A stretch of DNA of 64,000 nt from Curtobacterium sp. MCBD17_032 (lineage in GTDB: Bacteria > Actinomycetota > Actinomycetes > Actinomycetales > Microbacteriaceae): positions 180,542 to 244,541 of the forward strand of contig NZ_QKTO01000004.1 in assembly GCF_003234855.1 (NCBI RefSeq). Reading direction: 5' to 3'. The translations under genes were made by a program, and so were the position numbers. The notes under the pieces are model-generated. The model made no database searches. It was not told where the DNA came from and was given only the letters and a program-made list of their open reading frames with translations. Position 1 is the first letter of the stretch, and every line of letters begins with the position of its first letter. Shown piece by piece: positions 32,566 through 41,000 of the stretch.

Positions 32566-34148
32566 GCGCCGACGTCCGGTCCGTCCGCCGCGTCGTGGAC
32601 GCGGTCGCGGCGGAGCAGCCGGTCGTCGTGGTGGTCGGGGACGTCATCCTCGACCGCTGGACGGTCGGTGCCGCCGAACGGGTCTCGCGCGAGGCCCCCG
32701 CGCCCGTCGTCCGGGTCACCGAGACCATCGCCGTCCCGGGAGGCGCGGCGAACACCGCGGTCAACGCCCGCGCCCTGGGTGCGCGCGTCCGCATGGTCGC
32801 CCTGATCGGCGACGACGAGACCGGGCGGGTCCTGCGCGACCGGCTCGACGCAGCCGGTGTCGACACACGCTGGCTCGTCGCGGTCCCGGGAGCGACGACC
32901 ACCTGCAAGGACCGCATCGTCGGGGGCGACCGCGTGGTCGTCCGGGTCGACGACCTGGCCGGACCGCCGAGCGCAGCGGACACGGCGCTCCTCGCCGAGG
33001 CGGCGGCGGCAGCCGTGCGCGGAACCGCTCCCGGGGACGCTCCGGGCACGCCGACGGACGCCCGTGCAGACGCCGTCGTCGTCTGCGACTACGACCTCGG
33101 CGTCGACGCGACCGCGATCGTGCCGGTCCTCGAGCGCGACCGCCCCACGACCGTCGTCGTGGACGCCCACGACCTCAGCCGCTGGCACGCCCTCCGTCCG
33201 GACCTCGTCACGCCGAACGCCGGCGAGGCCGCCGGGCTGCTCGGCCGCGACCTCGGACAGGGTGCCGACCGGGCCGCGACCGTGATCGCCGCACGCGACG
33301 AGGTCCTCGCCGTCACCGGCGCGCGGAACGTGGTCGTGACGCTCGACCGCAACGGCACCGTGCTGCTCGAGGCCGCCGGCACGGGGCACACGCCGTCGGA
33401 CGTGCACCGCACCCGTGCCACGCCGGCGTCCGAGCAGCAGGCGTCCGGCGCCGGCGACACGTTCTGCGCCGCGGCCTCGGTCGCCCTCGCCGTCGGGACC
33501 CCGGTCCGCGAGGCCGTCTCCTTCGCCCAGGCGGCCGCCGACGTCGTGGTGCGCGAGGCCGGGACCTCGGTCTGTACGGCCGATGCGCTCGTGGCCTCGG
33601 TGTCCGCCCCGGCCGAGACCGTCGTCGACCACGACGAGCTCGCCGCCGCCGTCGAGGAGGCCCGTCGCGCCGGGCGCCGCATCGTGTTCACGAACGGCTG
33701 CTTCGACGTCGTCCACCGCGGGCACACCACGTACCTCCGCCAGGCGAGCGAGCTCGGCGACCTGCTCGTCGTCGCACTGAACGACGACGACTCGGTCCGT
33801 CGGCTGAAGGGTCCGGAGCGGCCGATCAACACCGCCGAGGACCGCGCCGGCGTCCTCGCCGCGCTGGCCTGCGTCGACCTGGTGACGGTGTTCGCGACCG
33901 ACACCCCGATCCCGCTCATCGAGCGCATCCGACCGGACGTCTACGTCAAGGGCGGCGACTACTCCCCCGAGATGCTCAGCGAGACCGAGGTCGTGCGGGC
34001 CCACGGCGGCGAGGTCGTCATGGTCGACTACGTCGCCGAGCACTCGACGAGCGCCGTCGTCCGTCGCATCCGCGAGACCGCCGCCGGCACCGGCGCCGGC
34101 ACCGGCGCGCCGACGGGAGACCCGACCGCCGTGTCCGGGGACGCATGA
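32562..34148 (+). CDS. hldE: Bifunctional heptose kinase/nucleotidyltransferase (HldE-like), copy 2
   Basis: A 528-residue fusion. The PfkB-type kinase half opens VVVVVGDVILDRWTVG, has PGGAANTAVNARALGA, and the catalytic GAGDTF (GAGD at 296-299). The nucleotidyltransferase half has TNGCFDVVHRGHTTYL (H-x-G-H at 385-388) and VKGGDYSPEML (KGGDY at 463-467). It is closer than copy 1 to the proteobacterial RfaE/HldE sequence. An insert of about 15 residues near 150-166 and a Gly/Thr-rich tail lengthen it. Both domains keep their key residues in both copies, so neither is an obvious relic. It is coupled by four-base overlaps to ALDH upstream and the GT2 gene downstream. Confidence 0.9.
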   Translation: MSADVRSVRRVVDAVAAEQPVVVVVGDVILDRWTVGAAERVSREAPAPVVRVTETIAVPGGAANTAVNARALGARVRMVALIGDDETGRVLRDRLDAAGVDTRWLVAVPGATTTCKDRIVGGDRVVVRVDDLAGPPSAADTALLAEAAAAAVRGTAPGDAPGTPTDARADAVVVCDYDLGVDATAIVPVLERDRPTTVVVDAHDLSRWHALRPDLVTPNAGEAAGLLGRDLGQGADRAATVIAARDEVLAVTGARNVVVTLDRNGTVLLEAAGTGHTPSDVHRTRATPASEQQASGAGDTFCAAASVALAVGTPVREAVSFAQAAADVVVREAGTSVCTADALVASVSAPAETVVDHDELAAAVEEARRAGRRIVFTNGCFDVVHRGHTTYLRQASELGDLLVVALNDDDSVRRLKGPERPINTAEDRAGVLAALACVDLVTVFATDTPIPLIERIRPDVYVKGGDYSPEMLSETEVVRAHGGEVVMVDYVAEHSTSAVVRRIRETAAGTGAGTGAPTGDPTAVSGDA

Positions 34149-35062
34149 CGCGCGGCGCACGGTGGTCCGGCGAGTGGGGTCGCCCGACCGCGGACCCGGC
34201 GGTGGGAAGCACCCCGGTCGACGTCGACGTCCTCGTCCCGACCGTCGGGCGCACGGCGGAGCTCGCCGCCACCCTCGCCGGCCTGGCGGCCCAGACCGAC
34301 GTCGCGTTCCGTCTCGTGCTCAGCGACCAGTCCGCGACGGGGGACGCCGCGGCGCAGCCGGCGATCGCCGCCATGGTCCGCGTCCTGGAGGCCCAGGGCC
34401 GGCCCGTCACGCTGCTCACCCACCCGGAGCGGCGCGGACTCGCCGAGCACCGGCACTTCCTGCTCGCGCACGCCACCGCGGACGCCGTCCTGTTCCTCGA
34501 CGACGACGTCTGGCTGGAACCCGGGTCCGTGCACCGGATGCTCGACGCCCTGCGCTCGCTCGGCACCGGCTTCGTCGGGAGCGCGGTCCAGGGGCTGTCG
34601 TACCTCGAGGACCGCCGTCCGCACGAGACGGCACCGTTCGCGCTCTGGGACGGCCCGGTCGTCCCCGAGGTGGTGCGCCGCGGCACGCCCGGGTTCGACC
34701 GCTGGTCCCTGCACAACGCCGCGAACCTGGTCCACGTCGCCGCCGAGCTCGACGTCGAACCGGGCGGCTGGTTGCCGTACCGCGTCGCGTGGGTCGGCGC
34801 CTGTGCGATGTACGACCGGGCCGCGCTCGAGGCGGTCGGCGGCTTCGGGTTCTGGGAGACCCTGCCGATCGGGCACGCGGGCGAGGACGTGGTCGTCCAG
34901 TGGCGGGTGATGGAGCGCTTCGGCGGCGCCGGCATCGTGCCGTCCGGGGCCGTGCACCTCGAGGCCCCGACCACGGTGACGGACCGCTCCGTCGACGCGC
35001 CGGACGTGGTCTTCGCGCACGAAGCGCACCAGCAGCACGCGGATCAGCACCCGGGCACCTGA
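34145..35062 (+). CDS. Glycosyltransferase family 2
   Basis: A 305-residue inverting GT-A enzyme. DVDVLVPTVGRTAELAATLAGLAAQ is the nucleotide-binding start, AVLFLDDDVWLEPG holds the metal-binding D-x-D, and WVGACAMYDRAALEAVGGF with GEDVVVQWRV provides the acceptor loop and the catalytic E-D pair. No transmembrane helix is present, so it is cytoplasmic or peripheral. Its ATG overlaps the second hldE by four bases, placing it in the ALDH-HldE-GT operon. It may transfer a non-heptose sugar in the same polymer. Confidence 0.87.
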   Translation: MTRGARWSGEWGRPTADPAVGSTPVDVDVLVPTVGRTAELAATLAGLAAQTDVAFRLVLSDQSATGDAAAQPAIAAMVRVLEAQGRPVTLLTHPERRGLAEHRHFLLAHATADAVLFLDDDVWLEPGSVHRMLDALRSLGTGFVGSAVQGLSYLEDRRPHETAPFALWDGPVVPEVVRRGTPGFDRWSLHNAANLVHVAAELDVEPGGWLPYRVAWVGACAMYDRAALEAVGGFGFWETLPIGHAGEDVVVQWRVMERFGGAGIVPSGAVHLEAPTTVTDRSVDAPDVVFAHEAHQQHADQHPGT

Positions 35063-35178
35063 CCGATCGGGCACGCCACGCCCAGCGCCGCGCGGCTGCT
35101 GACAAGCGGTCGACCGTGCGGCAGGATCGACGCAGCGGCACGGACGAGGCCGGCGACGACCATGGGAACGAGGACGCG

Positions 35179-35772
35179 ATGGCCACCTTCACACGCGGGT
35201 TCGGCGGACGCCGCCGGGACGCCGACGACAGCCGCATCCCGCCCGGACAGACGCTGGTGCAGGACTGGCCGGTGCTGTCGGCCGGCGCGACGCCCGAGAT
35301 CGAGCCCTCCGAGTGGAACTTCTCGATCCGCACCGAGTCCGGGCTGCACACGTGGACGTGGGACGAGGTCCGGGCGCTCGGGCTCGAGGACATCACCGTC
35401 GACATCCACTGCGTCACGCACTGGACGAAGCTCGGCATGGCCTGGCGCGGGGTCCCCCTCGACAAGCTCTTCGCGGACGTCGAGACCTCGCTCGACTTCT
35501 GCATGGTGCACAGCTTCGGCGGCTACACGACGAACGTCCCCCTCGACGAACTCCTCGAGGGCCAGGCGTGGATCGCGTTCGAGGCCGACGGCGAACCCCT
35601 GACCCCGGAGCACGGCGGTCCGGCCCGGCTGCTCGTACCGCACCTGTACTTCTGGAAGAGCGCGAAGTGGGTGCGCGGCATCACCATGCACGCCGAGGAC
35701 GAACCCGGCTTCTGGGAGAACGCCGGCTACAACATGCACGGCGACCCGTGGAAGGAAGAGCGGTACTGGTGA
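35179..35772 (+). CDS. Molybdopterin-dependent (sulfite oxidase-like) oxidoreductase
   Basis: A 197-residue single-domain protein of the oxidoreductase molybdopterin-binding family. DIHCVTHWTKLGMAWRGVPLDKLF places the molybdenum-ligating Cys78 in the usual H-C-V-T-x-W context; FCMVHSFGGYTTNVPLDEL and GGPARLLVPHLYFWKSAKWVRGI are the other two conserved blocks. There is no dimerisation domain, no haem site and no Tat signal, so it is the short cytoplasmic type. It overlaps the flavin reductase gene by four bases (GTGA), which probably supplies electrons. The substrate is unknown; related proteins reduce or oxidise S- or N-oxides. Confidence 0.88.
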   Translation: MATFTRGFGGRRRDADDSRIPPGQTLVQDWPVLSAGATPEIEPSEWNFSIRTESGLHTWTWDEVRALGLEDITVDIHCVTHWTKLGMAWRGVPLDKLFADVETSLDFCMVHSFGGYTTNVPLDELLEGQAWIAFEADGEPLTPEHGGPARLLVPHLYFWKSAKWVRGITMHAEDEPGFWENAGYNMHGDPWKEERYW

Positions 35773-36584
35773 CCCTGTCCAGCACCGACGGCGCCCCCGG
35801 CCTGGAGGCGCGAACCGGTCCCGTGACGCCGGCCCGCCCGCTCCGCCGCCCGGCCTGGCACCCGGCCACCGTCGCCGCGGTCTCCCCCGAGACCCCGAAC
35901 GCCCGACGACTGGTGCTCGACGTGCCGACCTGGCCCGGCAACGACCCGGGCCAGCACCTGGACCTGCGGCTGACGGCGGAGGACGGCTACCAGGCGACCC
36001 GCTCGTACTCGATCGCGTCCTCCGGGGACGGCACGCGCGTGACGCTCGCCGTCGACCGGGTGGAGGACGGCGAGGTGTCCCCGTTCCTCGTCGACGCGGT
36101 CGAGGTCGGCGACGCGCTCGAGGTGCACGGCCCGCTCGGCGGCTGGTTCGTCTGGCGTCCGGGCGCCGACCCGGCGTCCCGCCCGGTGCAGCTCATCGCC
36201 GGTGGGTCGGGCGTCGTGCCGCTCCTGCCGATGGTCGCCGCGCACGCCGGTGCCGAGGACCCGACGCCCTTCCGGCTGCTCTACGCCGTCCGCACCCCGG
36301 AGGACGTCTTCTTCCGCGGCGAGCTCGAGGCCGCCCTGCGCACCGCGGACCGCGCGCCCTTCGACCTCGACGTCGTGTACAGCCGCCGCGCTCCCGAGGG
36401 GTCGTCGGCACCCGTCGGACGTCTCACGCGCGACCGGCTCGGGGCTGCCGTCCTGCCGCCGGACGCCGGCGCACAGGTCTACGTCTGCGGGTCGACGCCG
36501 TTCGTCGAGCAGGTCCTGCGCTGGCTCGGGGAACTCGGGCACGACACCACCGGGGTGCGTGCGGAACGGTTCGGAGGCGCCTGA
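35769..36584 (+). CDS. FAD-dependent ferredoxin reductase-type oxidoreductase
   Basis: A 271-residue two-domain flavoprotein. The FAD domain has TRSYSIAS (R-x-Y-S at 78-81) and a GPLGGWFVW loop; the NAD(P) domain has LIAGGSGVVPLLPMV and ends with YVCGSTPFVEQVLRWLGELG. There is no 2Fe-2S domain, so it resembles the reductase part of phenol/toluate-type systems. It starts at a GTG inside the stop of the molybdopterin enzyme and ends one base into the DUF6510 gene. The three genes probably form one electron-transfer unit. Confidence 0.88.
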   Translation: MTLSSTDGAPGLEARTGPVTPARPLRRPAWHPATVAAVSPETPNARRLVLDVPTWPGNDPGQHLDLRLTAEDGYQATRSYSIASSGDGTRVTLAVDRVEDGEVSPFLVDAVEVGDALEVHGPLGGWFVWRPGADPASRPVQLIAGGSGVVPLLPMVAAHAGAEDPTPFRLLYAVRTPEDVFFRGELEAALRTADRAPFDLDVVYSRRAPEGSSAPVGRLTRDRLGAAVLPPDAGAQVYVCGSTPFVEQVLRWLGELGHDTTGVRAERFGGA

Positions 36585-36835
36585 TGACGATCGTCGACGG
36601 CAATGCCCTGGCCGGGGACCTCGGCGGGGTGCTCGGGGTCGACGCGACCTCGGCCCGGCTCCGCTGCTCGGGCTGCGACACGACCGGACTCCTCGCGGTG
36701 ACCCGGGTGTACCGGACCGCGATGGGCAGCGTCGCCCGCTGCCGCGGCTGCGACACGGTGCTCGTGACGGTGGTCGACGCGGGAGCGCAGCACTGGGTCG
36801 CCCTCCCCGGCGCGCGAGCCGTCGCGAACGACTGA
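36584..36835 (+). CDS. DUF6510 family zinc-ribbon-like protein
   Basis: An 83-residue protein opening DGNALAGDLGGVLGVD, the recognisable DUF6510 start. Two C-x-x-C pairs (CSGCD and CRGCD, about residues 28-31 and 53-56) form a likely zinc ribbon. It is consistently found behind a molybdopterin oxidoreductase and an FAD reductase in actinobacteria, as here, so it may be an assembly or electron-transfer accessory. Its ATG overlaps the reductase stop (TGATG). The stop codon itself is part of the terminator stem. Confidence 0.8.
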   Translation: MTIVDGNALAGDLGGVLGVDATSARLRCSGCDTTGLLAVTRVYRTAMGSVARCRGCDTVLVTVVDAGAQHWVALPGARAVAND

Positions 36836-36864
36836 ACCCCCCGGCCGACCGGCCGAGGGGTTCA
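36833..36864 (+). terminator. Terminator of the molybdopterin oxidoreductase operon
   Basis: TGAACCCC at 36833 pairs with GGGGTTCA ending at 36864, and CGGCC pairs with GGCCG around the loop GACC, with one mismatch between. The stem includes the TGA stop of the DUF6510 gene. Confidence 0.78.
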
Positions 36865-36881
36865 GGTGTCCTGCTGTTCCG

Positions 36882-36953
36882 AGCGGATGACGAGATTCGA
36901 ACTCGCGACCCTCACCTTGGCAAGGTGATGCGCTACCACTGCGCCACATCCGC
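36882..36953 (-). tRNA. tRNA-Gly (GCC), copy 1
   Basis: The minus strand folds as a tRNA: acceptor GCGGATG/CATCCGC, anticodon stem TCACC/GGTGA around the loop TTGCCAA (anticodon GCC), and T-arm GCGAGTTCGAATCTCG (arm slightly out of register). Discriminator U, no encoded CCA. The sequence is identical to copy 2 at 47195-47266. A TACAGT box sits about 27-32 bases before its 5' end. Confidence 0.95.
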
Positions 36954-37063
36954 ACGCTGCCCACCAGGGTGACCAACGTCGACAACTGTACCCGACCCGA
37001 GCGGTGAACCTGGCCTCCCGTCCGCGTGTCGGGCGTGCCGGACCTCGGAACGGCCGGTCGGGC

Positions 37064-37069
37064 TAGGGT
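37064..37069 (+). promoter_or_regulatory. -10 box for a leaderless transcript
   Basis: TAGGGT lies seven bases before the GTG at 37077, so transcription would begin at or next to the start codon. No Shine-Dalgarno is present. The same arrangement recurs at 53489 before the gene at 53501. Confidence 0.45.
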
Positions 37070-37076
37070 CGGACGG

Positions 37077-38459
37077 GTGACGACGACGTTCCGACGCAGT
37101 TCCCCGTCCGCGCTCGGCATCGACGCCGCGGGCATCGACCAGCTCGTCTCCGCGCTCGAGGCCGCGCCCGGCGTGGAGCCGCACAGCCTCGTGGTCCTCC
37201 GCCACGGCGCGGTCGCGGCGGCGGGCTGGTGGGCACCCTTCGCACCGGATCGGCCGCACTTGCTGTACTCGCTCAGCAAGAGCTTCACGGCGGCCGCCGT
37301 CGGCATCGCCGTCCGCGCCGGGCTCATCGACCTGGACGCGACCGTGATCAGCCACTTCCCGGAGCTCGACGCAGAGATCACCGACGACCGGACCCGGCGG
37401 ATGCGCGTGCGGCACCTGCTCGCGATGGCGAGCGGCCACCGGAGCGAGACGATCGACCGCGCCGAGGCGATCGACCCGACGAACACCGTCCGCGGGTTCC
37501 TGCTCCTGCCGCCCGACGAGGAACCGGGCAGCGTCTTCGCCTACAACCAGCCGTGCACGTACACGCTCGCCGAGGTCGTCCGGCGGGCCAGTGGGACGTC
37601 CCTGCTCGAGTACCTGCGGCCGCGGCTCTTCGCCCCCCTCGGCATCGACGACTTCTCGTGGCGCCGCGACGACACCGACGCGGAACTCGGCTACAGCGGC
37701 GGGTACACGACGACGGACGCGATCGGTGCGCTCGGCCAGCTGTACCTGCAGCGTGGCGTGTGGGAGGGCGAACGCATCCTCGACGAGGACTGGGTCGATC
37801 AGGCGACCAGCGCACAGGTCGCGAACCCGGACGAGGGGAATCCCGACTGGTCGCAGGGGTACGGCTTCCAGTTCTGGATGGCCCGGCACGGGTTCCGTGG
37901 CGACGGTGCCTACGGCCAGTTCTGCGTCGTGCTGCCGGAGCAGGACGTGGTCGTCGCGATGACCGGGCAGAGCACCGACATGCAGGCCGTGCTGGACGCG
38001 GTGTGGGAGCACCTGCTGCCCGCCGTCGACCGCGCGGGCGCAGCGGACGCAAACGAGAGCCTGCAGGCCCGACTCGCCGGGCTCGCGCTGCCTCCGCTCG
38101 TCGGCGAGCCGCTCGGCATCCTGCCCGCCACCCCGCCGTCCTCGCCGTCGCCGGTGGACGGCGACTCCGGACTGGAGGCCGTGCACCTGACCCAGGACCC
38201 GTCCGGCCGCTGGGTGGTCACCCTGGTCGATGCGTCCGGCGAGGTGACCGCACCTGTCGGTGAGGGCGAGTGGCTCGTCTCGGGTGCGACCGCCACGAGC
38301 GGGGCGCGCACCGAGGACGTCGTGACGGTGGACGTGCGGTTCGTCGAGACGCCGCACCTGCTGCACGTGCGCGTCGACCTGGCCGACGGAGCGATCACGG
38401 CCGTCTGGGAGACGCAGCCGTTGCACGACGGCGTCGCGACGCTGCGTCGGCCGGACTGA
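37077..38459 (+). CDS. Serine hydrolase (beta-lactamase family, class C-like)
   Basis: A 460-residue beta-lactamase-fold serine hydrolase without a signal peptide, so it is cytoplasmic. The S-x-x-K motif is SLSK at 65-68 within LLYSLSKSFTAAAVG. The Y-x-N-like motif is FAYNQPCTY. A third motif (H/K-x-G) is likely in GYGFQFWMARHGFRGDGAYGQ. A C-terminal domain of about 110 residues with beta-rich sequence follows the core, as in esterases of family VIII. Lack of export makes an esterase or peptidase role more likely than drug resistance. The GTG follows a -10 box directly. Confidence 0.85.
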   Translation: MTTTFRRSSPSALGIDAAGIDQLVSALEAAPGVEPHSLVVLRHGAVAAAGWWAPFAPDRPHLLYSLSKSFTAAAVGIAVRAGLIDLDATVISHFPELDAEITDDRTRRMRVRHLLAMASGHRSETIDRAEAIDPTNTVRGFLLLPPDEEPGSVFAYNQPCTYTLAEVVRRASGTSLLEYLRPRLFAPLGIDDFSWRRDDTDAELGYSGGYTTTDAIGALGQLYLQRGVWEGERILDEDWVDQATSAQVANPDEGNPDWSQGYGFQFWMARHGFRGDGAYGQFCVVLPEQDVVVAMTGQSTDMQAVLDAVWEHLLPAVDRAGAADANESLQARLAGLALPPLVGEPLGILPATPPSSPSPVDGDSGLEAVHLTQDPSGRWVVTLVDASGEVTAPVGEGEWLVSGATATSGARTEDVVTVDVRFVETPHLLHVRVDLADGAITAVWETQPLHDGVATLRRPD

Positions 38460-38567
38460 TCGGCCGTCCACCGGGGTACGGTCGGAGCGTGGCTGGGCCC
38501 TCATCGCTCTGCTGGTGCGCTGGGGCACGCGACGGAGCGGACAGCGCCCGTCTGGGACGATCGGACC

Positions 38568-39593
38568 ATGCCCACCGACGGACGACCCCTCGAGCGCCTC
38601 GGCTTCCTGACCATCGGGACCTTCGACCCGGCTCGCCCCGGAGCCGGTCACGAGGACACGCTCCGCGTCATCGAACGCGCCGAGGCCCTCGGCCTCGACA
38701 GTGCGTGGCTCCGCCACCGGCACCTGCAGCACGGTGTCTCCTCCCCTGTCGCCGTGATGGCGGCCGCATCGCAGCGCACCCGGCGCATCGCCCTCGGCAC
38801 GGCCGTCACGCCGATCGGCGCCGAGAACCCGTTCCGTCTCGCCGAGGACCTCGCGACCGTGGACGTGCTCCTCGGTGGCCGCCTCAACCCGGGCTTCTCC
38901 GTCGGGACCCCGATGCACTTCGACCTCTACCGCGAGGCGATCTACCCGGACACCGCCGAGCACGAGGACCTCGGCACCGCCCGGCTCCTCCGCTTCCGCG
39001 ACCTCGTGCGCGGTGACGCGGTCGTGCCCGTCGCCGCGCGGCGCGGGTCCGAGGAGTTCGACACCACAGTCCAGCCGCACAGCCCGGGGCTCGTCGACCG
39101 GCTCTGGTACGGGACGGGCAGTACGGCGTCGGCCGTCTGGGCGGCCCGCAACGGCTTCCACCTGCTCACCTCGAGCGTCACCCGGAGCGAGATCGGGATG
39201 GACTTCGCCACGAACCAGCGCGCCCAGGTCGACGCATACCTCGACGCACACCCCGACCCCGCCTCCGCCCGGGTCTCCCAGGGACTCGTGGTGATCCCGA
39301 CGGACACCGCGACCCGGGAACAGGAGGCGCGGTACCGGGCCTACGCCGAGCGCCGCGCCGACCGTGTCGGCGTCCCGACGGGTCCGGCGGGACTGTTGTT
39401 CGCCGCGGACCTCGTCGGCTCGTCGGTCGAGATCGCGGACCGGCTCCGTGCGGACGCGGGGTACCACGTCGCCACCGAGGTCGCGTTCGCCCTGCCGTTC
39501 TCGTTCGAGCCCGACGAGTACGCGCAGATCATCTCGGACATCGCCGAGCGACTCGGGTCGGAACTCGGATGGACACCGACCACCAGGGTCTGA
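38568..39593 (+). CDS. LLM class flavin-dependent oxidoreductase
   Basis: A 341-residue luciferase-like monooxygenase. LGFLTIGTFD is the first barrel strand, RIALGTAVTPIGAENPFRLAEDLATVDVLLGGRLNPGFSVG carries the flavin-contact strand and the R-x-x-x-G loop, and DRLWYGTGSTASAVWAARNGFHLL is the phosphate-binding strand. Such enzymes use reduced FMN or F420. The ATG is supported by a family-like N-terminus; a short 108-base gap separates it from the beta-lactamase-like gene. It is the last intact gene before the tRNA remnant that starts the accessory island. Confidence 0.87.
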   Translation: MPTDGRPLERLGFLTIGTFDPARPGAGHEDTLRVIERAEALGLDSAWLRHRHLQHGVSSPVAVMAAASQRTRRIALGTAVTPIGAENPFRLAEDLATVDVLLGGRLNPGFSVGTPMHFDLYREAIYPDTAEHEDLGTARLLRFRDLVRGDAVVPVAARRGSEEFDTTVQPHSPGLVDRLWYGTGSTASAVWAARNGFHLLTSSVTRSEIGMDFATNQRAQVDAYLDAHPDPASARVSQGLVVIPTDTATREQEARYRAYAERRADRVGVPTGPAGLLFAADLVGSSVEIADRLRADAGYHVATEVAFALPFSFEPDEYAQIISDIAERLGSELGWTPTTRV

Positions 39594-39694
39594 CGCGAGG
39601 CCGCTCCCGGCCCGGATCGTCACGTGCCTGCCGAGCGCCCGACGGCGCGAGCCTCCGGGAGCGACGAACGCCCCGGCCGGTCTCTGTGGTCCAG

Positions 39695-39770
39695 GAAGCG
39701 CGCTACCGCTGTGCCGATCGCCCAGATGGGTTCCGCCGGAGCGGACTGGAGGTGGGGACGGGATCCGAAC
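39695..39770 (-). repeat. Remnant of tRNA-Val/tRNA-Cys pair (76-bp direct repeat)
   Basis: These 76 bases match 46983-47058 with about four substitutions. Read on the minus strand they hold the 5' half of tRNA-Val(GAC), the inter-tRNA spacer and the 3' end of tRNA-Cys with the start of its T-arm. Neither tRNA is complete, so this copy is non-functional. It marks the left edge of the 7.3-kb accessory segment. Confidence 0.85.
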
Positions 39771-40180
39771 CACACGGCGCGCTCTCCGGCGCGGCGCGTC
39801 CGCCGTGGCTCAGCGGGCCGTTCCACCGTCCCACGGACAACGATCCCCGGCGGCCGAAGCCCCGGTGCGTCGGTCCACACCGCCGCCGTGGTGGGCGGCG
39901 CGATGACCGGTGACCCGGCGGCTGGAGTCGACCCCGGTCCGACGCGTGGACGTCAGGCGGGCCCGACGGGTCCGCGCCGGTGACCGACTGCGTGAAACCC
40001 ACTCATGCGCGATCCGAGGTACCGCTTCGCCGTCGCGACGCTCGGATGGACGCCACCGTTTCGATGGGACGCACGGACGAAACGGGTCCGTCCCTCCCCA
40101 GCCACGCGAGCGCTGATGCGCTCCCCGACCCGATCACGAAGGAGGCCGCCGATACGTCTCGCCCTCGACCGGTGTGGGAC
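39771..40180. other. Gene-free stretch inside the island edge
   Basis: High-GC sequence with open frames on both strands but no recognisable protein, start signal or repeat. It follows the tRNA remnant directly and may be rearranged junction DNA. Confidence 0.4.
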
Positions 40181-40423
40181 TCATCGTACTGTGGTCGTGC
40201 CCGGCCGGCGGCTGGTCACGAGGCGAAGGACGCCGGCGACGGCGAGGACCACCCCACCGACGACTGCGCCCAGCATGCTCAGCAGGAGCAAGAAGCCCGC
40301 GCCGATGTTCGCGCCGCCGTCGAAGCCACCGGCGAAGACCAGCACCGTGCCGGCGACGGCGACGAGGCCGGAGACAGCGGCGATGATGCCTCCGACGAGG
40401 GTGAGAGTGCGAAGACCAGTCAT
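40181..40423 (-). CDS. Small membrane protein (80 aa)
   Basis: An ATG start gives an 80-residue protein of two long hydrophobic helices (about 6-32 and 41-68) linked by a short glycine/aspartate loop (AGGFDGGANIG), and a basic tail RLVTSRRPGTTTVR. The profile suits a two-pass inner-membrane protein. No family is recognised. The Shine-Dalgarno is weak. Codon third positions are GC-rich, consistent with coding. Confidence 0.6.
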   Translation of the reverse strand: MTGLRTLTLVGGIIAAVSGLVAVAGTVLVFAGGFDGGANIGAGFLLLLSMLGAVVGGVVLAVAGVLRLVTSRRPGTTTVR

Positions 40424-41000
40424 GGCGACAGCGTAGGCGGCGAGGACGCCGCGCCGTTCGGACACGCACCGAGGAGGCATTGCTCGCAACGGTGGAACGC
40501 GGCGAGGTCCTTCCGGTTGCCCCCCGCGGGGCTCGACCCGCGGATACAGCACCAGGTGTGAGTCAGAGGTGCGGTGCCGAACGTCGCCGCGCCTCCCGTT
40601 CGCCACGTGGACGTGGACTGGGTGCAGGTGTGGGTCGACGACGACCGGGTACCACTGCCACGACCCGATGCCGACGTCATCGACCGTGTGCTCGACCTCC
40701 GGAGGTCCTCCGCCGCGTGCTGCTGCTCTCGAAGAGCTGAACGATGCGGCGAAGGCGCTCGAAGGTGAACGGAGCGCGCGAGTTGCTTCCGGTCCTTCTG
40801 CAGCACTCAGTCCGGCGCGTCAGCGTTCCCGACCTTCAGATCGAGGACGTCGACGACACCCCTCTGCCGCCACACGACGAGATCCGCGCGGAGGCGAGTC
40901 GGTTCACCTTCGACGGCGTTGCAGAACCGCTGGCGTCGCACCGATTCCACGAGTGCACCATCGCGGTGGAGGATGGCGCTCCGGACGTATCGCTCGCCCG
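40424..41000. other. Stretch without a confident gene
   Basis: The only tempting frame is 40574-40768 on the plus strand, 64 codons from a GTG, containing HVDVDWVQVWVDDDRVPLPR followed by DADVIDRVLDLRRSS. It looks protein-like for its first 45 residues but matches no family I know and has no ribosome binding site; it may be a gene remnant. Nothing else is supported. Confidence 0.35.

Noticed and set aside
37077..38459. Antibiotic-resistance beta-lactamase
   Set aside because: There is no signal peptide and a large C-terminal domain, which fit a cytoplasmic family VIII esterase or peptidase better.
40440..40560. tRNA-like sequence with a GGCTCGACCC stretch
   Set aside because: No acceptor stem or anticodon arm can be formed; only the T-loop-like word is present.
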